Shown: positions 45,664 to 56,773 of the stretch, in pieces | Position numbering within the stretch: the first letter of the stretch is position 1 | Layout: every line of letters begins with the position of its first letter | DNA from: Methylacidimicrobium tartarophylax | Lineage (GTDB): Bacteria > Verrucomicrobiota > Verrucomicrobiia > Methylacidiphilales > Methylacidiphilaceae | Reading direction: 5' to 3' | NCBI RefSeq assembly: GCF_902143375.2 | Contig: NZ_CABFVA020000002.1 | Span: 1-64,000 of the forward strand | Length of the DNA stretch: 64,000 nucleotides | Notes under the pieces: model-generated | The model's database searches: none | The model's input: the letters and a program-made list of their open reading frames with translations, nothing else | What the model was told of the DNA's origin: nothing | Made by a program: the position numbers and the translations under genes

Positions 45664-46767
45664 TCAAGGAATTTTGAACTCTTCGGGAGAACGCGTCAGG
45701 TTCCGAATCGCTCCCCTTTCTACCACCACGAGGTCTTCCAAGCGGACGCCGCCGATCTCCGGATAGTAAAGCCCAGGCTCAACCGTCATGACTTGGCCCG
45801 CCTGAAAGCGGCCGGCCGCAAAGCGAGGCGGCTCATGGATCTCCAGTCCCAGGCTGTGCCCGGTTCCATGGAAAAAACCAACCCATCTGCCTCCGCGGCG
45901 CTCGGTAGGATAGCCCGCTTGGGCAAACCGGCGGAGAAGATGACGATGCAAGGCCCGGCCGTCTGTGCCCTCCCTCATCGTCTCCAATACCCACCGTTTG
46001 CCGGCCGCAACCGTGTCGTAAAGGCGCTGCAATGCTTCCGACGGCTCTCCTTTCACGAAGGTGCGGCTCAGATCCCCATAATAGCCGCTCGCCCGGCTCC
46101 GGGGAAAGAGGTCGATGACAATCGCCTCGCCGGCATGCAAGGGGCCGCTCCCCTGTTCATGGGGATCGCACGCCTGCAATCCGCCCGCAACGATCGACTG
46201 CTCCGCTATCCCGCCGCGCCGCGCGATCACCGCTTCGATCTCCCCCCGCAGCCGTTCCGAGGTCAGCTCCTCTTCTTTCCATCGGAGCCGCCGCTTTGCG
46301 TCCGGACGGCTCTCTCGAAGAATTTCCCGAGCTCGCTCCATCCCCGCTTCGGCAGTCCGCAATGCTTCGGTGATCCACCCGATCTCCTCTTCGCTCTTCC
46401 GCTGACGCTCGGGGAAAAAAGGCCCCTGCCGAACGCGGAACCGCAACCCTTGCTTCCCGGCGCGGTCGGCAACTCCCAAAGGAAAGGTTTCCGGGACTTC
46501 CGCCACCCGAAAACGGAGCCTCTGCGCCAAAGCCAAGAGAAGTTCTACCGGATCCGACCGCTTCCCTTCCTCGGGAACCAACTCCTCGGCCGGGATCAAC
46601 TCATCCACGCGCGCCGTCCTGCGCGCGCGATCGATCTCCAAAGGACCAAGAACCGCGTAAGTCCGCCCACCTTTCTCCGCCCAGAAAAACGGATCCGGGA
46701 TCACCATGCGGACCGCATACCGAAGATCCGCTTCGCGCTCGCTGGAACCGTAAAGAACCCTTGCCAT
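45664..46767 (-). CDS. Xaa-Pro aminopeptidase / M24 metallopeptidase
   Basis: Cytoplasmic M24 peptidase of 367 residues that removes an N-terminal residue ahead of proline. All five metal ligands are visible: Asp in VIDLFPRS, Asp in GDLSRTF, His in GTGHSLGLEIHEPP, Glu in TVEPGLYYP and Glu in VRLEDLVVV. The N-terminal creatinase-like domain (about residues 1-150) is divergent. It follows the TolC-like gene by 6 nt, so the two probably share a transcript. Confidence 0.88.
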   Translation of the reverse strand: MARVLYGSSEREADLRYAVRMVIPDPFFWAEKGGRTYAVLGPLEIDRARRTARVDELIPAEELVPEEGKRSDPVELLLALAQRLRFRVAEVPETFPLGVADRAGKQGLRFRVRQGPFFPERQRKSEEEIGWITEALRTAEAGMERAREILRESRPDAKRRLRWKEEELTSERLRGEIEAVIARRGGIAEQSIVAGGLQACDPHEQGSGPLHAGEAIVIDLFPRSRASGYYGDLSRTFVKGEPSEALQRLYDTVAAGKRWVLETMREGTDGRALHRHLLRRFAQAGYPTERRGGRWVGFFHGTGHSLGLEIHEPPRFAAGRFQAGQVMTVEPGLYYPEIGGVRLEDLVVVERGAIRNLTRSPEEFKIP

Positions 46768-46773
46768 CCGTCG

Positions 46774-48453
46774 TTATCCGCTCTTCTTCCCCGCCGGATG
46801 AGCCTCCGAAGAGGCAGAGGGGACTTTCGGCTGCGCCGCCATCGCTCGCATCGAGTAGTCCTTCCAGCCTCCGCCCAGGGCCCGAATCAGGGAGACAAGG
46901 GCGATATAGCGCGTTCCCAGGACCTGCACGTCGAGCAGTTGGGCGCTCAGCCAGACGCGCATCGTCGTGTCTACCTCGATGTAGTTGACCATCCCTTCCT
47001 TGAAGCGGACCAGAGAGACGTCGTACTGCTGCTTGGCGAACGTGACCGTCCGGTTCTGCGCTTCCTGCTGATCGAGGAGAATCTTGATGCCCGCCAGGGC
47101 GTCTTCCGTTTCCTGGAAGGCGACTAGCACCTGTTGCCGGTAGTTCGCCACCGCTGCCTGGTACGCGGCTCGCGCGAATTCGAGTCCTGCGACCAGCCGC
47201 CCCCCCTCGAACATGGGAATGTTGACGAAGGGGCCCATCGACCATAAACGGCTCGATCCATTGAACAGGAGAGAAGCCGAATCGCTCAAGAGCGCGCCGA
47301 CCGCGAAGAGATTCACCGACGGGAAAAAGGCTCCGAGCGCCATTCCGATCGTCGCATTCGCGCGGGCCATCTGCCGCTCGGCTTGGGCTACGTCCGGACG
47401 CCGCTGGAGGAGATCCGACGGGAGATAGGCGGGGAGGATCGGAGGGGCGTCCCGCAAGGGGTTGGGGGCCACCCGCACGGTAGAAGCCGGCTTGCCCAAA
47501 AGGGTCGCAATTGCGTTTTCGGTCTGGGCCCGCGTCTTCTGCAGGCCGATATACTGGGACTGGGCGGTCGCCAGGTCGGTCTTGGCTCGTGCCAGGTCGA
47601 GCTCGTTGGCCACCCCGCCGTCGTAGCGGCTCTGAACCAAGTAGAGGTTATCCCGAAAGACATCGACCATGTACTTGTAGACCGCGAGCTGCGAATCGAT
47701 GTAGCGGATCAAGTAATATTGGATCGCCAGTTCCGCGTGGAGGGAAAGGATGACGGTTTCGTAGGCGGCCTGCGATGCCTGTGCGCTCGCCTTGGCCGCC
47801 TCGAGTCCTCGCCGCAGCTGTCCCCAAATGTCGACCTCATAGACGGCGTAGCCCGGGATCGCAAACTCCTGCCAGGAAAGCGGCAGACCCACCTGGGTCT
47901 GGCCGACCACCTTCCCGTTCACCACGGTAGGTTGTTCGTGCTGGTGCAAGTAGAAAGGCTGATTCTGGGAAAAACTGATATTGGAATAAAAGGGAGCGAC
48001 GCCGACGTTCGGGAAGAAATTGGCGAGCGCCTGACCCACCTGCGCCCGAGAGCCCGTCGCTTGGGCGAAGGCCAGCTTGATCTGCTGGTTGCCGATGGAG
48101 AGCTGGCTTTCCAACTGGTCAAGGACCGGATCGTCGAAGAGCTTCCACCACTCCCCCTTGGCGATCGCATCCTGGGGCAAGGCTTTCCTCCAGCGGATAT
48201 TATGGGAGACACCTTCGGTCTGCGGTTGCGCCGATTGACCATTCTGGCCCGTATGTACCTTCTCGCCAGCCGTCGACTCTCCCCACTTGAAGCTGGTTGG
48301 AGTCTCCACGGTCGGCCGCTTATAGTCGGGTCCGACCATGCAACCGCTGGAAAGGCCGAGTGCCGCCCAAAGAAGACATGCCCGAAGAGCCGATCTTCGG
48401 CTTCGTTCCTTCCTCTGGTTCTGGTGATTCGGAAGTAAACGTTTACTCACAGG
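46774..48453 (-). CDS. TolC-family outer-membrane efflux lipoprotein (NodT/OprM type)
   Basis: Outer-membrane exit duct for an RND-type efflux pump. The 559-residue protein has a lipoprotein signal ending LGLSSGC, lipidated on that Cys, followed by MVGPDYKRPTVETP typical of NodT/OprM proteins. Two OEP repeats make up the rest, with long helical hairpins. GTG 48453 is chosen over ATG 48555 because a good sigma-70 promoter (48486-48515) lies between them. No RND pump or membrane-fusion gene is next to it, so its partners are elsewhere. It precedes the Xaa-Pro peptidase by 6 nt. Confidence 0.86.
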   Translation of the reverse strand, partial: PVSKRLLPNHQNQRKERSRRSALRACLLWAALGLSSGCMVGPDYKRPTVETPTSFKWGESTAGEKVHTGQNGQSAQPQTEGVSHNIRWRKALPQDAIAKGEWWKLFDDPVLDQLESQLSIGNQQIKLAFAQATGSRAQVGQALANFFPNVGVAPFYSNISFSQNQPFYLHQHEQPTVVNGKVVGQTQVGLPLSWQEFAIPGYAVYEVDIWGQLRRGLEAAKASAQASQAAYETVILSLHAELAIQYYLIRYIDSQLAVYKYMVDVFRDNLYLVQSRYDGGVANELDLARAKTDLATAQSQYIGLQKTRAQTENAIATLLGKPASTVRVAPNPLRDAPPILPAYLPSDLLQRRPDVAQAERQMARANATIGMALGAFFPSVNLFAVGALLSDSASLLFNGSSRLWSMGPFVNIPMFEGGRLVAGLEFARAAYQAAVANYRQQVLVAFQETEDALAGIKILLDQQEAQNRTVTFAKQQYDVSLVRFKEGMVNYIEVDTTMRVWLSAQLLDVQVLGTRYIALVSLIRALGGGWKDYSMRAMAAQPKVPSASSEAHPAGKKSG

Positions 48454-48485
48454 TTTTCCACCCAACTCGTCCCCAGGAACATCGG

Positions 48486-48515
48486 GATATACGTTCCCGC
48501 GAGCGGCTGGGTCAA
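48486..48515 (-). promoter_or_regulatory. sigma-70 promoter of the TolC-like gene
   Basis: On the minus strand TTGACC (48515-48510), an 18-nt spacer and TATATC (48491-48486) form a near-consensus promoter. Transcription would begin about 48479, leaving a 26-nt leader before GTG 48453. This excludes the upstream in-frame ATG at 48555 as the main start. Confidence 0.6.
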
Positions 48516-48706
48516 GCGGAAGCTTCCCCTGGCTCAGGCCTTGGTCGATTTGCAATGCCGCGCTATCTTCTCTTAAGCCAAGGCGCCGCTGTCAATGGCA
48601 GAATGTTCCTCGATTTTCTTCCCCGCAAAATCCGCCCATGCTTTGAACCTCGAACGCCCCTGATCTTTCCCCATGACAAGCAGTTCCCGATCCTGGACAA
48701 GAACGG

Positions 48707-51700
48707 ATGACCTCTAATCGACCTACGCCGCAAGGGTCGTTTATCTCCCTCCGCGGAGTTCGAGTTCACAACCTCCGTTCGATCAGCTTGGAGATTCCTC
48801 GGAGCAAGCTCACGGTGATTACGGGACCCAGCGGCTCGGGGAAATCGTCGCTGGCCTTCGACACGCTCTATGCCGAAGGCCAGCGACGCTACGTGGAAAC
48901 TTTATCGCCCTACGTCCGTCAGTTCCTCGAACGGAGGGAAAAGCCGGAATGCGAGGCGATCGAAGGGATTCTCCCGGCAATCGCTGTCGGTCAGGGTGGC
49001 GGCGCGGCCACATCCCGAAGCACGCTCGGAACGATGAGCGGCATCCTGGATTATCTCAAGTCGGTTTACGCCCGTGTGGGAAGACTCCACTGCCCTCACT
49101 GCCAGCTTCCCGTCGAAGAGGCCTCTTCCGCTACGATCGCGCAAAGAATTTTAGAAACGTTTTCCGGCGAGGAGATCGGAATCGGGTTTCCGGTCGAATT
49201 TCCGGAGGGGATGCCCCGGCAGGAGGCCTTCTCCTTCCTGCGTTCTCAGGGCCTTCTGCGGGTATGGGAAAAAGAAAATCTCGTCCGCACGGATGAGGAC
49301 TCCGGCGGGGGTATTATCGCCGACGGCCGACTGCTCGTTGCGTTGCGCCTGCTGCGCGTCGAGGAGAAGAGAAAAAGCCGCCTTGCCCAGGGTATCGAGG
49401 AAGCGATGCGACTTGGCAAAGGAAAGGTAGCGATCCGTACGGAGCGCGGCGAGAATCTGACCTTCACCGACCGGCGGATCTGTCCCGGATGCGGAGAGGA
49501 ATTTCCCTTACCCAGCCCGGCTCTCTTCTCCTTCAACAATCCGCAGGGCGCCTGTCCGAACTGCCATGGTTTCGGACGGATCGTGGAGTTCGACTTAAAC
49601 CGAGCGATTCCGGATCCGAACCGATCGGTGAGAGGCGGAGCGATCCAGCCCTTCCGCTCAGACTCGTTGTCATGGTGGCAGGGGAAGGTCGAGAAGATCT
49701 GCTTGCGCCGAGGGATTTCGATCGACACCCCGTTCTCCCGGCTCTCTCCTGCAGAGCAAGAGTTCCTCCGCGAGGGCGAACGTCCCGAGCAGGAAGCGGA
49801 AGAAGCCGTGGAAGCCGGGTTCTGGTGTGGTGTACGTGGCTTTTTTTCCCTTCTCGAAAAGAAGGCCTACAAGACGCACGTCCGCGTCTTCCTTTCCCGT
49901 TACCGCGACTACCGCGCCTGCCCCGACTGCGGGGGAACCCGTTTTGCGGCCTTGGCGCGCGCCTACCGTCTCCCTTTCCCTTCCGGAGAACTTTCGATCG
50001 CAGAGTTCTGCGAACGGCCTGTGCAAGAGGCGAGGCGGCTGCTCGCCTCCCTTTCGCTTCCGCCGGCCGATCTCGCCACACGCCGCGCCTGGGAAGAGAC
50101 CCTGATCCGTCTGCAGTACCTGGAGGAAATCGGACTCGGCTATCTTTCTCTCGACCGGGCGACCCGCTCGCTTTCGGGCGGAGAGATCCGGCGAGCGAAC
50201 CTGACGATCTGCTTGGGGAACCGCTTGGCCAATACCCTCTTCGTCCTGGATGAGCCAACCATCGGACTCCATCCGCGGGACGTCGACCGGCTGCTTGGCG
50301 TGATGCGCCATCTGCGAGACCAAGGCAACACCGTCGTCGTCGTCGAGCACGAGGAGATTGTGATCCGAGGCGCAGATCATCTGGTCGAACTCGGCCCGGG
50401 AAGGGGGTCGGAGGGAGGTGCCGTCGTCTTCGCCGGCTCGCCTGCCGAGATCCTCGACTCCTCCCGCTCCTTGACCGGCGCCTATCTTTCGGGACGAAAG
50501 ACGATTCCCGTGCCCTCTTCTCGTCGACCGATCGATTCCGCGCCTTGGCTTCGATTGTCGAGCGTCCGGGTGCACAACCTTCGCGATCTCTCCGTCGATC
50601 TTCCCCTCGGTTGCTTCGTGGCGGTCACCGGCGTCAGCGGCTCCGGCAAAAGCAGCCTCATCCACGACGCCCTTGCCTCGACGCTCCGCGCCGCCCTTTC
50701 CCATCCGGACAAGCCGGCAACCTTCCAAGGGGAGACGGCTGCCATCGCCGGATGGGAGAGACTTTCCGCCCTTTACGAGGTCGATCAATCCCCGCTCAGC
50801 CGGACCCCACGGTCGAATCTCGCCCTTTACGCGAAGGCGTGGGAGCCCATCCGTGGACTCTTCGCCCAGACAGAGGATGCTTTCTCGCGCGGTTTAACCC
50901 CTCTTTCGTTTTCCTTGAACGCCGGCGACGGCCGCTGCCCGCACTGCGAAGGATCCGGTGTCGAACGCGTCGAGATGCAGTTTCTTGCCGATGTCTTTCT
51001 CCCCTGCCCGATCTGCCAGGGCAAACGCTTCCAGCCCCATGTCCTCGCCGTCCGCTTTCGGGGGAAGAGCTTGGAAGAGTTTCTCTCCATGAGCGTCACC
51101 GAGGCCCTTCTCCTCCTCCGTCCGGAAGCGACGCCATCCTTGCTAGAAGAAAAGCTCTGCCGCCAAGCGGTTCGCCGACTCGAGGGCCTAGCGGAGATCG
51201 GCCTCGGCTATCTCCGTCTCGGCCATCCCTTGAGCCAACTCTCCGGAGGGGAGAGCCAGCGCCTGAAGATCTTGAATCATCTGGCTGGTGGCATCGACGC
51301 CGTAGGCGAACGCGCCCATGCGCGAAGAAAGCGCGGCGGCACCGCGACTGCCGCGCTTTTTCTTCTCGATGAGCCGACGACAGGCCTTCATGCCGATGAT
51401 CTTCCCGCCCTTCTGCGCCTTTTCCAGCGGATCGTCGACCAAGGAAATACCCTTGTCGTGGTCGAACACAATCTTGATCTGATCCGCTGCGCGGATTGGG
51501 TGATCGAACTCGGGCCGGAAGGAGGTGCCGACGGAGGCAAGGTGGTGGCCGCAGGCAGTCCCGAAGCGATCGCCTCCCATCCAACGAGCCATACAGGCCG
51601 CTTTCTTCGTCCGCGGCTTGCGGGTGACGCGAAAAAGACGGAGACGGCCCGCCTCCAGGAAGGGCCCGCCTCGCCACCGCCGGCCACGGTCCCCGCTCGC

Positions 51701-54286
51701 CCGGATCGGCTGTCGATCCGAAACGCGAACCACCACAACTTGCAGTCGCTCTCCTTGGACATTGCGCTCGGCAGCTTCACGGTCCTGACCGGAGTCAGCG
51801 GCTCCGGGAAGTCTACTCTTGCCTTCGACATCCTTTTCACGGAGGGCCAGCGACGCTATCTCGACTGCCTGTCGGGCTATGCGCGCCAATTTGTCGAACA
51901 AATGGAGAAGCCCGATGTGGAATCGGTAAGCGGCCTGCCGCCGACCGTTGCCATCGAACAGCGGCTCACCCGACCGGGAACCAAGAGCACCGTCGCGACC
52001 GTCGCCGAGATCTTCCCCTTTCTGCGGCTACTTTACGCCCGGCTCGGCATTCCCGCCGACCCGGAAACCGGGGAGAGGGCCCAACGGCAAACCCTGGAAG
52101 CCCTTCTTGCGGAAGTCGCCCGACGCCTGGTTGTTCCCCAACGCCTGCTTGCCCCGCTGGTCCGCGGCCGAAAAGGAAACTACACGGCACTCGCCCGCTG
52201 GGCGGCGCGCAAGAAGGTTCCCGGCCTGCGCATCGACGGACGATGGGTCGATCCACTCCGCTTCCGCGGGACCTACCGCTACCGAACGCACTCGATCGAC
52301 GCCTGGCTCGGGACACTTTTACCCGGCTCTGCGGATGCAGAGATCGAACGCCTCGTTGCCGAAGCCCTCTCTCTGGGACGGGAGAGCATCCTCTTGGTCG
52401 ATCCGCAAGGAGCCGATTCGCTCCTCAGCACCCGTTACTTTTGTCCGGGCAGCGGGCGCTCGTTCGACGAGCTCGAGCCGCTCCTCTTCTCCTTTCACTC
52501 CCCCTTCGGCTGGTGTCCGGTTTGCCAGGGCTACGGTGCGGCACCGGATCGAGAAAACGGGGACGAGGAAGAGGAGACCCCCTGCCCGAGCTGCCGTGGA
52601 ACCCGGCTCAATCCTGTCGCCGCCGCCGTGCGTCTTCCTCTGGATTCGGGAAAGACCGGTGCGGGTCCAACGCTCCCCGAGATCTGCCGGCTTTCCGTCA
52701 AGGAAGCGACCCATTACTTCTCCCGGATTCAGCCGGTCGGCCGGGAAGCCCCCATTCTCTCCAAGATCGTTCCCGAGGTCATGACTCGCCTCCGCTTCCT
52801 GGAGCAGGCAGGACTGTCCTACCTGCAACTCAACCGCTCGGCCTCGACTCTCTCCGCCGGCGAGTTGCAACGCATTCACCTCGCCGCCCAACTCGGCAGC
52901 AATCTCCAAGGAGTCCTCTACGTGCTCGATGAGCCAACGATCGGGCTGCATGCGCAAGAGAATGCCCGTCTGCTCGACACGCTGGACGAGCTACGGGGCA
53001 AGGGAAACACCTTGGTCGTCGTCGAACACGACGAAGAGACGATCCGGCGCGCGGACCGCGTGATCGATCTGGGGCCGGGGGCGGGGCGATTCGGCGGCCG
53101 AATCGTAGCCGACGGGCCTTGGACAAGCTTCGCCGATGATCCCGCCTCGGTGACGGGCCGGCTTCTCGGGTCTCCGCTTCGCCATCCACTCGCCGGCAAG
53201 CGTAGACCCTGCGGCCGTTCCGAGGCTTGGCTGCGCATCGAAGGAATCCAGGCGAACAACCTGCGCAATCTCTCCCTCGCCATTCCTCTTGGAAAGCTCG
53301 TCGTCATCTGCGGCGTGAGCGGGTCAGGAAAGAGCACCCTCTTGCATCAGGTCCTCTTTCCGGCGGTCCGCCGCTCCGTCGCGAGGAACCAGCCGGATCG
53401 CAAGAAGCCGCTGCGGCCATGCTGGAAAACTCTTTCCGGCGTCAATCTTTTCGCCGCCGCCGTGCTGGTCGATCAATCCCCGATCGGCAAAACAAGCCGA
53501 TCGACTCCCGCAACCTATCTGGGAGTGTTTGACCAGATCCGCGAACTCTTTGCCTCGCTTCCAACCGCGCGGGAGCGGGGCTATGGACCCGGACGCTTCT
53601 CCTACAACACCCCCGCCGGACGATGCCCTGCGTGCCAGGGGAACGGCACTCTCGCCGTCGAGCTCCCGCTTCTTCCGCTCTTCCGGATCCCTTGCCAAAG
53701 CTGCTCGGGAAGCCGCTACAACCCCCAAACCCTCGAGATCGCATACCGCGAAAAGACCATCGCGGAGATCTTGGAAATGACCGTGGAAGCCGCCGCATCC
53801 TTCTTTGCGGGCGTTCCCCGAATCCACCGATCCCTTGACCTCGTCGCGGAAGCAGGCCTGGGCTATCTGACCCTCGGACAACCAAGCCCCACCCTCTCCG
53901 GAGGCGAAGCGCAGCGGCTCAAGCTCGCCACCGAGCTTGCGGCATCGCTCGTTCGCCCCCTCTCCCGATCCCTGGCACCCACGCCTCCGAGACGCTGCCT
54001 CTACCTTTTGGAGGAACCGACCATCGGACTGCATCTCGCCGACGTGGAGAAGCTTCTTCGGCTTTCTCAGAGGTTGGTCGATCTCGGCCACACCGTCGTC
54101 ATCGTCGAGCACCATCTCGACGTGATCGCCGAAGCCGACTATGTGATCGAGCTCGGTCCCGGAGCGGCGGAAGCCGGAGGCCGAATCGTCGCCTGGGGCC
54201 CACCCGAAAAGATCTCTAGGACCAAGAGATCGCCGACCGCTCCCTTCCTGCGACCCGTCTTGGATCGTTCGGACAATCCGGGTTGA
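48707..54286 (+). CDS. uvrA: tandem double-length UvrA (excinuclease ABC subunit A)
   Basis: Damage-recognition ATPase of nucleotide excision repair. At 1859 residues it is two UvrA-like units fused head to tail. Walker A loops sit at residues 40 (GPSGSGKSS), 642 (GVSGSGKSS), 1029 and 1536 (both GVSGSGKST), so four ABC ATPases. Signatures are LSGGE in three and LSAGE in the third. Zinc motifs include [16 protein letters not shown] and [38 protein letters not shown], and [12 protein letters not shown]. Normal bacterial UvrA is about 940 residues. A double-length UvrA is known in Chlamydiae and Verrucomicrobia. Monocistronic, divergent from the TolC-like gene. Confidence 0.95.
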   Translation: MTSNRPTPQGSFISLRGVRVHNLRSISLEIPRSKLTVITGPSGSGKSSLAFDTLYAEGQRRYVETLSPYVRQFLERREKPECEAIEGILPAIAVGQGGGAATSRSTLGTMSGILDYLKSVYARVGRLHCPHCQLPVEEASSATIAQRILETFSGEEIGIGFPVEFPEGMPRQEAFSFLRSQGLLRVWEKENLVRTDEDSGGGIIADGRLLVALRLLRVEEKRKSRLAQGIEEAMRLGKGKVAIRTERGENLTFTDRRICPGCGEEFPLPSPALFSFNNPQGACPNCHGFGRIVEFDLNRAIPDPNRSVRGGAIQPFRSDSLSWWQGKVEKICLRRGISIDTPFSRLSPAEQEFLREGERPEQEAEEAVEAGFWCGVRGFFSLLEKKAYKTHVRVFLSRYRDYRACPDCGGTRFAALARAYRLPFPSGELSIAEFCERPVQEARRLLASLSLPPADLATRRAWEETLIRLQYLEEIGLGYLSLDRATRSLSGGEIRRANLTICLGNRLANTLFVLDEPTIGLHPRDVDRLLGVMRHLRDQGNTVVVVEHEEIVIRGADHLVELGPGRGSEGGAVVFAGSPAEILDSSRSLTGAYLSGRKTIPVPSSRRPIDSAPWLRLSSVRVHNLRDLSVDLPLGCFVAVTGVSGSGKSSLIHDALASTLRAALSHPDKPATFQGETAAIAGWERLSALYEVDQSPLSRTPRSNLALYAKAWEPIRGLFAQTEDAFSRGLTPLSFSLNAGDGRCPHCEGSGVERVEMQFLADVFLPCPICQGKRFQPHVLAVRFRGKSLEEFLSMSVTEALLLLRPEATPSLLEEKLCRQAVRRLEGLAEIGLGYLRLGHPLSQLSGGESQRLKILNHLAGGIDAVGERAHARRKRGGTATAALFLLDEPTTGLHADDLPALLRLFQRIVDQGNTLVVVEHNLDLIRCADWVIELGPEGGADGGKVVAAGSPEAIASHPTSHTGRFLRPRLAGDAKKTETARLQEGPASPPPATVPARPDRLSIRNANHHNLQSLSLDIALGSFTVLTGVSGSGKSTLAFDILFTEGQRRYLDCLSGYARQFVEQMEKPDVESVSGLPPTVAIEQRLTRPGTKSTVATVAEIFPFLRLLYARLGIPADPETGERAQRQTLEALLAEVARRLVVPQRLLAPLVRGRKGNYTALARWAARKKVPGLRIDGRWVDPLRFRGTYRYRTHSIDAWLGTLLPGSADAEIERLVAEALSLGRESILLVDPQGADSLLSTRYFCPGSGRSFDELEPLLFSFHSPFGWCPVCQGYGAAPDRENGDEEEETPCPSCRGTRLNPVAAAVRLPLDSGKTGAGPTLPEICRLSVKEATHYFSRIQPVGREAPILSKIVPEVMTRLRFLEQAGLSYLQLNRSASTLSAGELQRIHLAAQLGSNLQGVLYVLDEPTIGLHAQENARLLDTLDELRGKGNTLVVVEHDEETIRRADRVIDLGPGAGRFGGRIVADGPWTSFADDPASVTGRLLGSPLRHPLAGKRRPCGRSEAWLRIEGIQANNLRNLSLAIPLGKLVVICGVSGSGKSTLLHQVLFPAVRRSVARNQPDRKKPLRPCWKTLSGVNLFAAAVLVDQSPIGKTSRSTPATYLGVFDQIRELFASLPTARERGYGPGRFSYNTPAGRCPACQGNGTLAVELPLLPLFRIPCQSCSGSRYNPQTLEIAYREKTIAEILEMTVEAAASFFAGVPRIHRSLDLVAEAGLGYLTLGQPSPTLSGGEAQRLKLATELAASLVRPLSRSLAPTPPRRCLYLLEEPTIGLHLADVEKLLRLSQRLVDLGHTVVIVEHHLDVIAEADYVIELGPGAAEAGGRIVAWGPPEKISRTKRSPTAPFLRPVLDRSDNPG

Positions 54287-54347
54287 ACGGCTCGAGCCCG
54301 CCCATTTTCGGATTTCCCGAACGGAGTCTTTTGGGCAAGCTTATCTT

Positions 54348-55997
54348 ATGAAAGAATCGCCGAGCATCGCGGAGTATCTGACCGGTCGTCTCAAGGGCGA
54401 GGGAATCGAATATGTATTCGGAGTGCCGGGCGATTACGCCCTGCCCCTCTTCTCTACCTTTCGAAAGGGAGGAATCGAGACCATCAACACCTGTGACGAA
54501 CAGGGCGCGGGCTTTGCGGCCGACGCCTATGCTCGTGTCCGAGGCATGGGCGCCGTCTGCGTCACCTACTGCGTCGGTGGCCTGAAAATCGCGAATGCGG
54601 TGGCGGAGGCGTATGCGGAAAAATCGGCGGTGGTCGTCCTCAGCGGCGCCCCCGGGATGGCCGAGCGGAAGAAGGACCCACTCCTCCATCATAAGGTGCG
54701 CAATTTCGACACCCAGCGGAAGATCTTCGAGGAGATCACGGTCGGAGCGACCGTTCTCGACAATCCCGATACGGCGGCGTCCGAAATCGACCGGCTGCTC
54801 GATCTCGCGCGCCGCTACCATCGGCCGGTCTACATCGAGGTGCCGCGAGATCTCATGCTGGCGCCCTGTCGTCCTCCCTCGACGCGGCGCGAATCCGAAG
54901 AGAGCGATCCACAAGCCCTGGCGGAGGCATTGGAGGAGGCCCGGCAAATGCTCCTGGCTTCCCGCTGCCCCTTGATTCTGGCCGATGTAGAACTCCACCG
55001 CTTCGGCCTGCAGAAGGAGCTGGTGCGGCTTACGGAGACGACGGGAATCCCCGTGGCGGCCACCCTCCTCGGGAAATCGGTCATCGCGGAAACGCATCCC
55101 CATTACATCGGCGTCTACGAAGGAGCCACGGGGAGAGCCGAAGTCAACGACTATGTCGAAGCGAGTGACTGCCTCCTCCTCTTGGGAGTCTTTCTCACTG
55201 ACATCACGGTGGGCGGCAGCTCGTCCTCGTTCGACATGAGCCGCTCCATCTATGCGACCAGCGAGAAGCTCTCCATTCGCCACCACTCGTTCGAAGGGGT
55301 CCGATTAGAAGACTTCGTTCGCGGTCTCTTGAAGCTCGGCATTCAAAAAAGGGTTTTGCCGGGCATCGCTGCACGCCAAACCGAGCCGATGACGAGGAAT
55401 TCAGCTCGTCCTCAGGATCGGATCACGGTTCAATCGCTCTTTGCGGAAGTCAACCGGATCCTGAGCCGCGAAATCATCGTTATCGCCGATGTCGGCGAGG
55501 CGCTCTTCGGCGCTTCGGATCTGGTCATTCGCGAACCGACCGAGTTCCTGAGCCCCGCCTATTACGCATCCTTGGGATTCGCCATTCCCGCCTCGCTGGG
55601 GGCCGCTCTTGCCAATCCACGCTTGCGCCCGCTGGTTCTCGTGGGAGACGGTGCCTTTCAAATGACGGGAATGGAGCTCTCCACCGCAGCCCGCTTCGGC
55701 TTGAGTCCGATCGTCGTGCTGCTCAACAATCGCGGGTATTCTACCGAGCGACAGATTCTCGACGGGCCGTTTAACGATCTACTGGAATGGAACTACTGCC
55801 GACTCCCCGAGCTTTTGGGATCCGGCCGCGCCTGTCAGGTCCGTACCAACCAGGAACTGGAAGAGACTCTTCAAGCCGCATTAGCCCAGAAAGATTCCTT
55901 TTGGCTGATCGAGGTGCGCCTCAACCCTCACGATCGCTCCCCCGCCCTGGAACGGTTGGCGAAACGCCTCGCCCCGCAACAGCGGGCCGACCATTAA
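54348..55997 (+). CDS. thiamine-diphosphate 2-oxoacid decarboxylase (pyruvate/indolepyruvate type)
   Basis: A 549-residue enzyme of the pyruvate/indolepyruvate decarboxylase branch. The cofactor-activating Glu51 lies in DEQGAGFAADAY. A His-His pair (114-115, LLHHKVRNFDT) typical of decarboxylases is present. The ThDP/Mg site is GDGAFQMTGMELSTAARFGL followed by LLNNRGYSTER, with the second catalytic Glu. It would release an aldehyde and CO2 from pyruvate or an aromatic 2-oxoacid; which cannot be said. The stop overlaps by TAATG the open frame of the response regulator, suggesting coupling. Not acetolactate synthase, which lacks the HH pair. Confidence 0.85.
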   Translation: MKESPSIAEYLTGRLKGEGIEYVFGVPGDYALPLFSTFRKGGIETINTCDEQGAGFAADAYARVRGMGAVCVTYCVGGLKIANAVAEAYAEKSAVVVLSGAPGMAERKKDPLLHHKVRNFDTQRKIFEEITVGATVLDNPDTAASEIDRLLDLARRYHRPVYIEVPRDLMLAPCRPPSTRRESEESDPQALAEALEEARQMLLASRCPLILADVELHRFGLQKELVRLTETTGIPVAATLLGKSVIAETHPHYIGVYEGATGRAEVNDYVEASDCLLLLGVFLTDITVGGSSSSFDMSRSIYATSEKLSIRHHSFEGVRLEDFVRGLLKLGIQKRVLPGIAARQTEPMTRNSARPQDRITVQSLFAEVNRILSREIIVIADVGEALFGASDLVIREPTEFLSPAYYASLGFAIPASLGAALANPRLRPLVLVGDGAFQMTGMELSTAARFGLSPIVVLLNNRGYSTERQILDGPFNDLLEWNYCRLPELLGSGRACQVRTNQELEETLQAALAQKDSFWLIEVRLNPHDRSPALERLAKRLAPQQRADH

Positions 55998-56086
55998 TGG
56001 TTGAGGAAGCTGCCGATCCGACCCTTGGTACGTCGCAACATCCACCGCAACTCGAGCAGCCGGAAACCGATCCCACGGATGGGAAG

Positions 56087-56773
56087 ATGAGAATCCTGAT
56101 TGCCGAGGATGAGCGAAAGATCTGGAAGCATCTGAAGGCAGCCCTGCAGGCCGAGGGTTACACGGCCGAGGTGGCGGAGGATGGCGAAGAGGCCCTCTGG
56201 TTGGCGCAGAACTATCCCTTCGATCTGCTCGTCCTCGATCTCATGCTTCCCGAGCGTGACGGCATCTCCGTGGTTCGCCAGTTACGACGGTCCGGATCGC
56301 GCCTGCCGGTGCTCTTCCTCACTGGTCGTGCAGACGTAGAAGACCGGGTGCGAGGCCTGGACGCAGGAGCCGACGATTACCTGGGCAAGCCCTTCTCGAC
56401 CCAAGAGCTTCTTGCGCGCGTGCGCGCTCTCCTGCGTCGCCAGAGCCCGACCCTGGCGAGCCGATTGCGCTTCGAGGATATCGAGATGGACCTGGTGGCC
56501 CGCACCGTCACCCGCGGCAGCCAGCGCATCGACCTGACCAATCGGGAGTTTGAGTTGCTGCGCCTCTTGATCGAACATGCCCCCAACGCCGTGAGCAAAG
56601 CACTCATTCTGGAAAAGATGTGGGATCGCTGTTTCGATTCGGAAACCGCGCTGGTGAACGTCCACGTCAACCACCTACGCCAAAAGCTCCATCTTCCGGG
56701 AAAGCCTCCCCTGCTCCAGACGATCCGTGGGATAGGGTTTGCGCTGCGGCCGGCTCCGTCCGCTTCGCCATGA
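56087..56773 (+). CDS. OmpR-family response regulator
   Basis: 228-residue response regulator. The receiver domain begins MRILIAEDERKIWKHL and has the phospho-acceptor Asp51 in LLVLDLMLPERDG and GKPF with the conserved Lys. The OmpR winged helix has IDLTNREFELLRLLIEHAPN and ALVNVHVNHLRQKLH. ATG 56087 follows GATGGGAAG; ATG 55997, which overlaps the decarboxylase stop, would add a 30-residue acidic lead. It overlaps its kinase by 4 nt. The target genes may include the decarboxylase upstream or the TonB genes downstream; that is inference. Confidence 0.88.
   Translation: MRILIAEDERKIWKHLKAALQAEGYTAEVAEDGEEALWLAQNYPFDLLVLDLMLPERDGISVVRQLRRSGSRLPVLFLTGRADVEDRVRGLDAGADDYLGKPFSTQELLARVRALLRRQSPTLASRLRFEDIEMDLVARTVTRGSQRIDLTNREFELLRLLIEHAPNAVSKALILEKMWDRCFDSETALVNVHVNHLRQKLHLPGKPPLLQTIRGIGFALRPAPSASP

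Noticed and set aside
45256-47127. 623-codon plus-strand frame opposite the Xaa-Pro peptidase
   Set aside because: It covers the peptidase, which has all five metal ligands; the antisense frame shows no domain.
46774-54286. complete multidrug efflux operon around the TolC-like gene
   Set aside because: No RND pump or membrane-fusion protein is adjacent; the flanking genes are a peptidase and uvrA.
54216-55286. 356-codon minus-strand frame opposite the decarboxylase
   Set aside because: Shadow frame; the decarboxylase on the plus strand has complete catalytic motifs.
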